Shown here: piece by piece, positions 62,619-64,000 of the stretch
Layout of the letters: each line of letters starts with the position of its first letter
Position numbering within the stretch: position 1 is the first letter of the stretch
Source of the DNA: Diprion similis
Taxonomy: Eukaryota; Arthropoda; Insecta; Hymenoptera; Diprionidae
Length of the DNA stretch: 64,000 nucleotides
Assembly: GCF_021155765.1 (NCBI RefSeq)
Contig: NC_060110.1
Span: forward strand, 7,067,501-7,131,500
Reading direction: 5' to 3'
The notes under the pieces: model-generated
The model's input: only the letters and a program-made list of their open reading frames with translations
The model's database searches: none
Told to the model about the DNA's origin: nothing
Made by a program: the position numbers and the translations under genes

Positions 62619-63861
62619 AACCTAAAAAAATCGGTATGACAAGATTATGAATGATTTCGGCTGTTTTTTTCTTGGCAAAGGTTATAATGTTACGAAACAA
62701 GCAATGAGCGTCGATATGTTAAATTACGGTGTATAGCGGGTATTCTGTCCGATGGTAAAGAACTCGGTATGCTCTCGCATTAATATATCTTCAGTCAACG
62801 TTTCTTTTATGCCTGCATACTCCTTGCGTTACCCCACAACGGCACGTGAATGCCAGAAATAGAGCGTCGAAATTACTTGAATTCTTGGGTTTTTCGTTTC
62901 TGACACCCGGAGGATCCGAGAAAGTTGTGTTGGGTTAGGTTAGGTTAGGTTAGGTTAGGTTAGATCGCGTCATTACGGTCATAATTTTTATTCGAACTGT
63001 TTAAGGCTTATCAAGATTTTGACTACACGAACACATGGTTTTTTTGCATGATAAAAATCGGATCGTAATTCGAGAACTAATTTATGATAGATTAAGCTAG
63101 GTAGATGGGCTTAGGTTAGATTGGGCGATTGTGTTGATCACTGATTCCTCATGAATATATTTGACGAATGAAATTTGAGTTGCGCCAGATTTGTACTTAT
63201 GTTTATTTACTAGATAAGGGGACATTATCGTCGACCGAGTTCGCACTGACGACCTTTTATTCTCTTATCACAGTCATACAAGCTAGCCGGTTTTTCGAAT
63301 ACTTTAAATATCTGGTAAATATATTTTATTGCAGTAAGCCTTCAAGGTGTTGTAAGTATCAGAGGAATCGAATTTTCGGTATATATTTACTACAAGGTGG
63401 TATTTTAAATTGAAAACAAAAATAATGAAATAGAAATGAAAAGAATAATGAGAAAAATTCAATTTTATCATTTTTCGATAAATGTATGTAAAATAAATAA
63501 TCATGTAATATTTAGTATACGTAAAATCACGCCTTAACTCGTTCGATTAGCGTTATAATTTCAGTAATTAGCAAAATGACAAGCTGTGTTGCACAAGTCG
63601 TTAAATTTATGCAGGTATATCGATGAAAGTTTTTCTCTCTCCATTTCACCAAATATCTTTGCATCAGGCAATTATTTTCTTCACAAGTGATCCAATACAA
63701 GAAAGATAATCGATTTTGCATCTTTAAATACGATTAAGCTCAAAAAACTGTAATGCGGGTAATTATCAGTTGGTCAAGAAATGCTGCACAACATTGTCCC
63801 AACTGATGCGTACCATCAAATTAATCTTATTTTACTTTGGTACAGGACTGTGAGAACCAAA
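62619..63861. promoter_or_regulatory. Upstream region between FNTB (-) and HMGCL (+)
   Basis: About 1.24 kb between two divergent starts. It holds the TTAGG tract at 62935-62963. There is a possible 3' splice acceptor (ttggtacag at about 63837-63845) 16 nt before the HMGCL ATG, suggesting a 5' UTR intron. No coding exon was recognised; frames at 63168-63413 and 63527-63721 look random. Confidence 0.4.
62935..62963. repeat. Short interstitial (TTAGG)n tract
   Basis: Nearly six perfect units of TTAGG, the common arthropod telomere repeat, about 320 bp upstream of the FNTB start. A looser echo (cttaggttag) occurs near 63110. It is far too short to be a telomere. It may be a microsatellite, a telomere-repair scar or a promoter motif. 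Confidence 0.9.
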
Positions 63862-64000
63862 ATGTTGAATCCCAGTTGGAGGAAGATAGCGAGACACTTC
63901 AGTAACTATGTTAGAATAGTCGAAGTGGGGCCACGCGATGGATTGCAAAATGAGTCAGTTATCGTACCAGCTTTGACAAAAATCAGTTTTATAAATAAAC
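63862..64000 (+). CDS. HMGCL: Hydroxymethylglutaryl-CoA lyase, N-terminal part (cut by window end)
   Basis: The frame from the ATG at 63862 encodes 46 residues and runs off the window. After a basic, mitochondrial-type leader (MLNPSWRKIARHFSNYV) it reads RIVEVGPRDGLQNE, the start of the HMG-CoA lyase TIM barrel, whose Asp (here Asp27 of PRDGLQNE) binds the divalent metal. HMGCL splits HMG-CoA into acetoacetate and acetyl-CoA, the last step of leucine breakdown and of ketone-body synthesis in mitochondria. The only close alternative is another DRE-TIM metallolyase, but the VGPRDGLQNE string is characteristic. The rest of the gene, including the catalytic cysteine loop, lies outside. Confidence 0.88.
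   Translation, partial: MLNPSWRKIARHFSNYVRIVEVGPRDGLQNESVIVPALTKISFINK

Noticed and set aside
62935-62963. Chromosome end / telomere
   Set aside because: Fewer than six units, with unique gene-bearing sequence on both sides.
1-64000. tRNA, rRNA or snRNA genes
   Set aside because: I looked for B-box-like GGTTCGA strings and conserved rRNA motifs by eye and found none that fold convincingly. A covariance-model scan was not possible.

Overview
This window is eukaryotic nuclear DNA, most likely from an insect. It is AT-rich, its genes have short GT-AG introns and animal-type proteins, and it carries a short TTAGG tract, the common arthropod telomere motif. A hymenopteran (for example a sawfly) fits, but that is an inference from general feel and was not tested by search.

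Layout. Positions 1 to about 21,000 show no convincing protein-coding exon. They hold several foldback or MITE-like elements (1063-1196, 5122-5610, 10747-11010, 13125-13211), a three-copy tandem repeat of about 213 bp (2931-3520) and a GC-richer patch (1640-1970). From 21,084 to 39,097 lies a compact block of seven conserved genes whose strands strictly alternate: a TBC1D12/14-type Rab GAP (-), AUP1 (+), mitochondrial succinate-semialdehyde dehydrogenase (-), cyclophilin E/PPIE (+), DHRS4 (-), GDAP1 (+) and FITM2 (-). From about 40.7 to 57.1 kb is a tandem satellite of about 51 head-to-tail monomers of 312 bp, with degenerate copies at its left edge and a solitary diverged monomer near 40 kb. 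To its right are the protein farnesyltransferase beta subunit FNTB (-, six coding exons) and the first coding exon of HMG-CoA lyase (+), cut by the window end.

The genes are unrelated housekeeping functions. Lipid themes recur: AUP1 and FITM2 act at the ER and lipid droplets, HMGCL in mitochondrial ketone/leucine metabolism, DHRS4 at peroxisomes or mitochondria, and FNTB in prenylation. They are not an operon. Four neighbouring pairs are head-to-head and probably share bidirectional promoter regions; three are tail-to-tail, and PPIE/DHRS4 have overlapping 3' ends.

The most unusual items are the 312-bp satellite inside a gene-rich region, with higher-order and block-duplication structure and a reading frame that stays in phase because 312 = 3 x 104; and a 781-bp TTAA-bounded, almost fully palindromic element that begins 3 bp after the FNTB stop codon, so the FNTB 3' UTR should be able to form a very long hairpin. 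I see no clearly new protein system. All exon models were built by hand from splice motifs and remembered family sequences.
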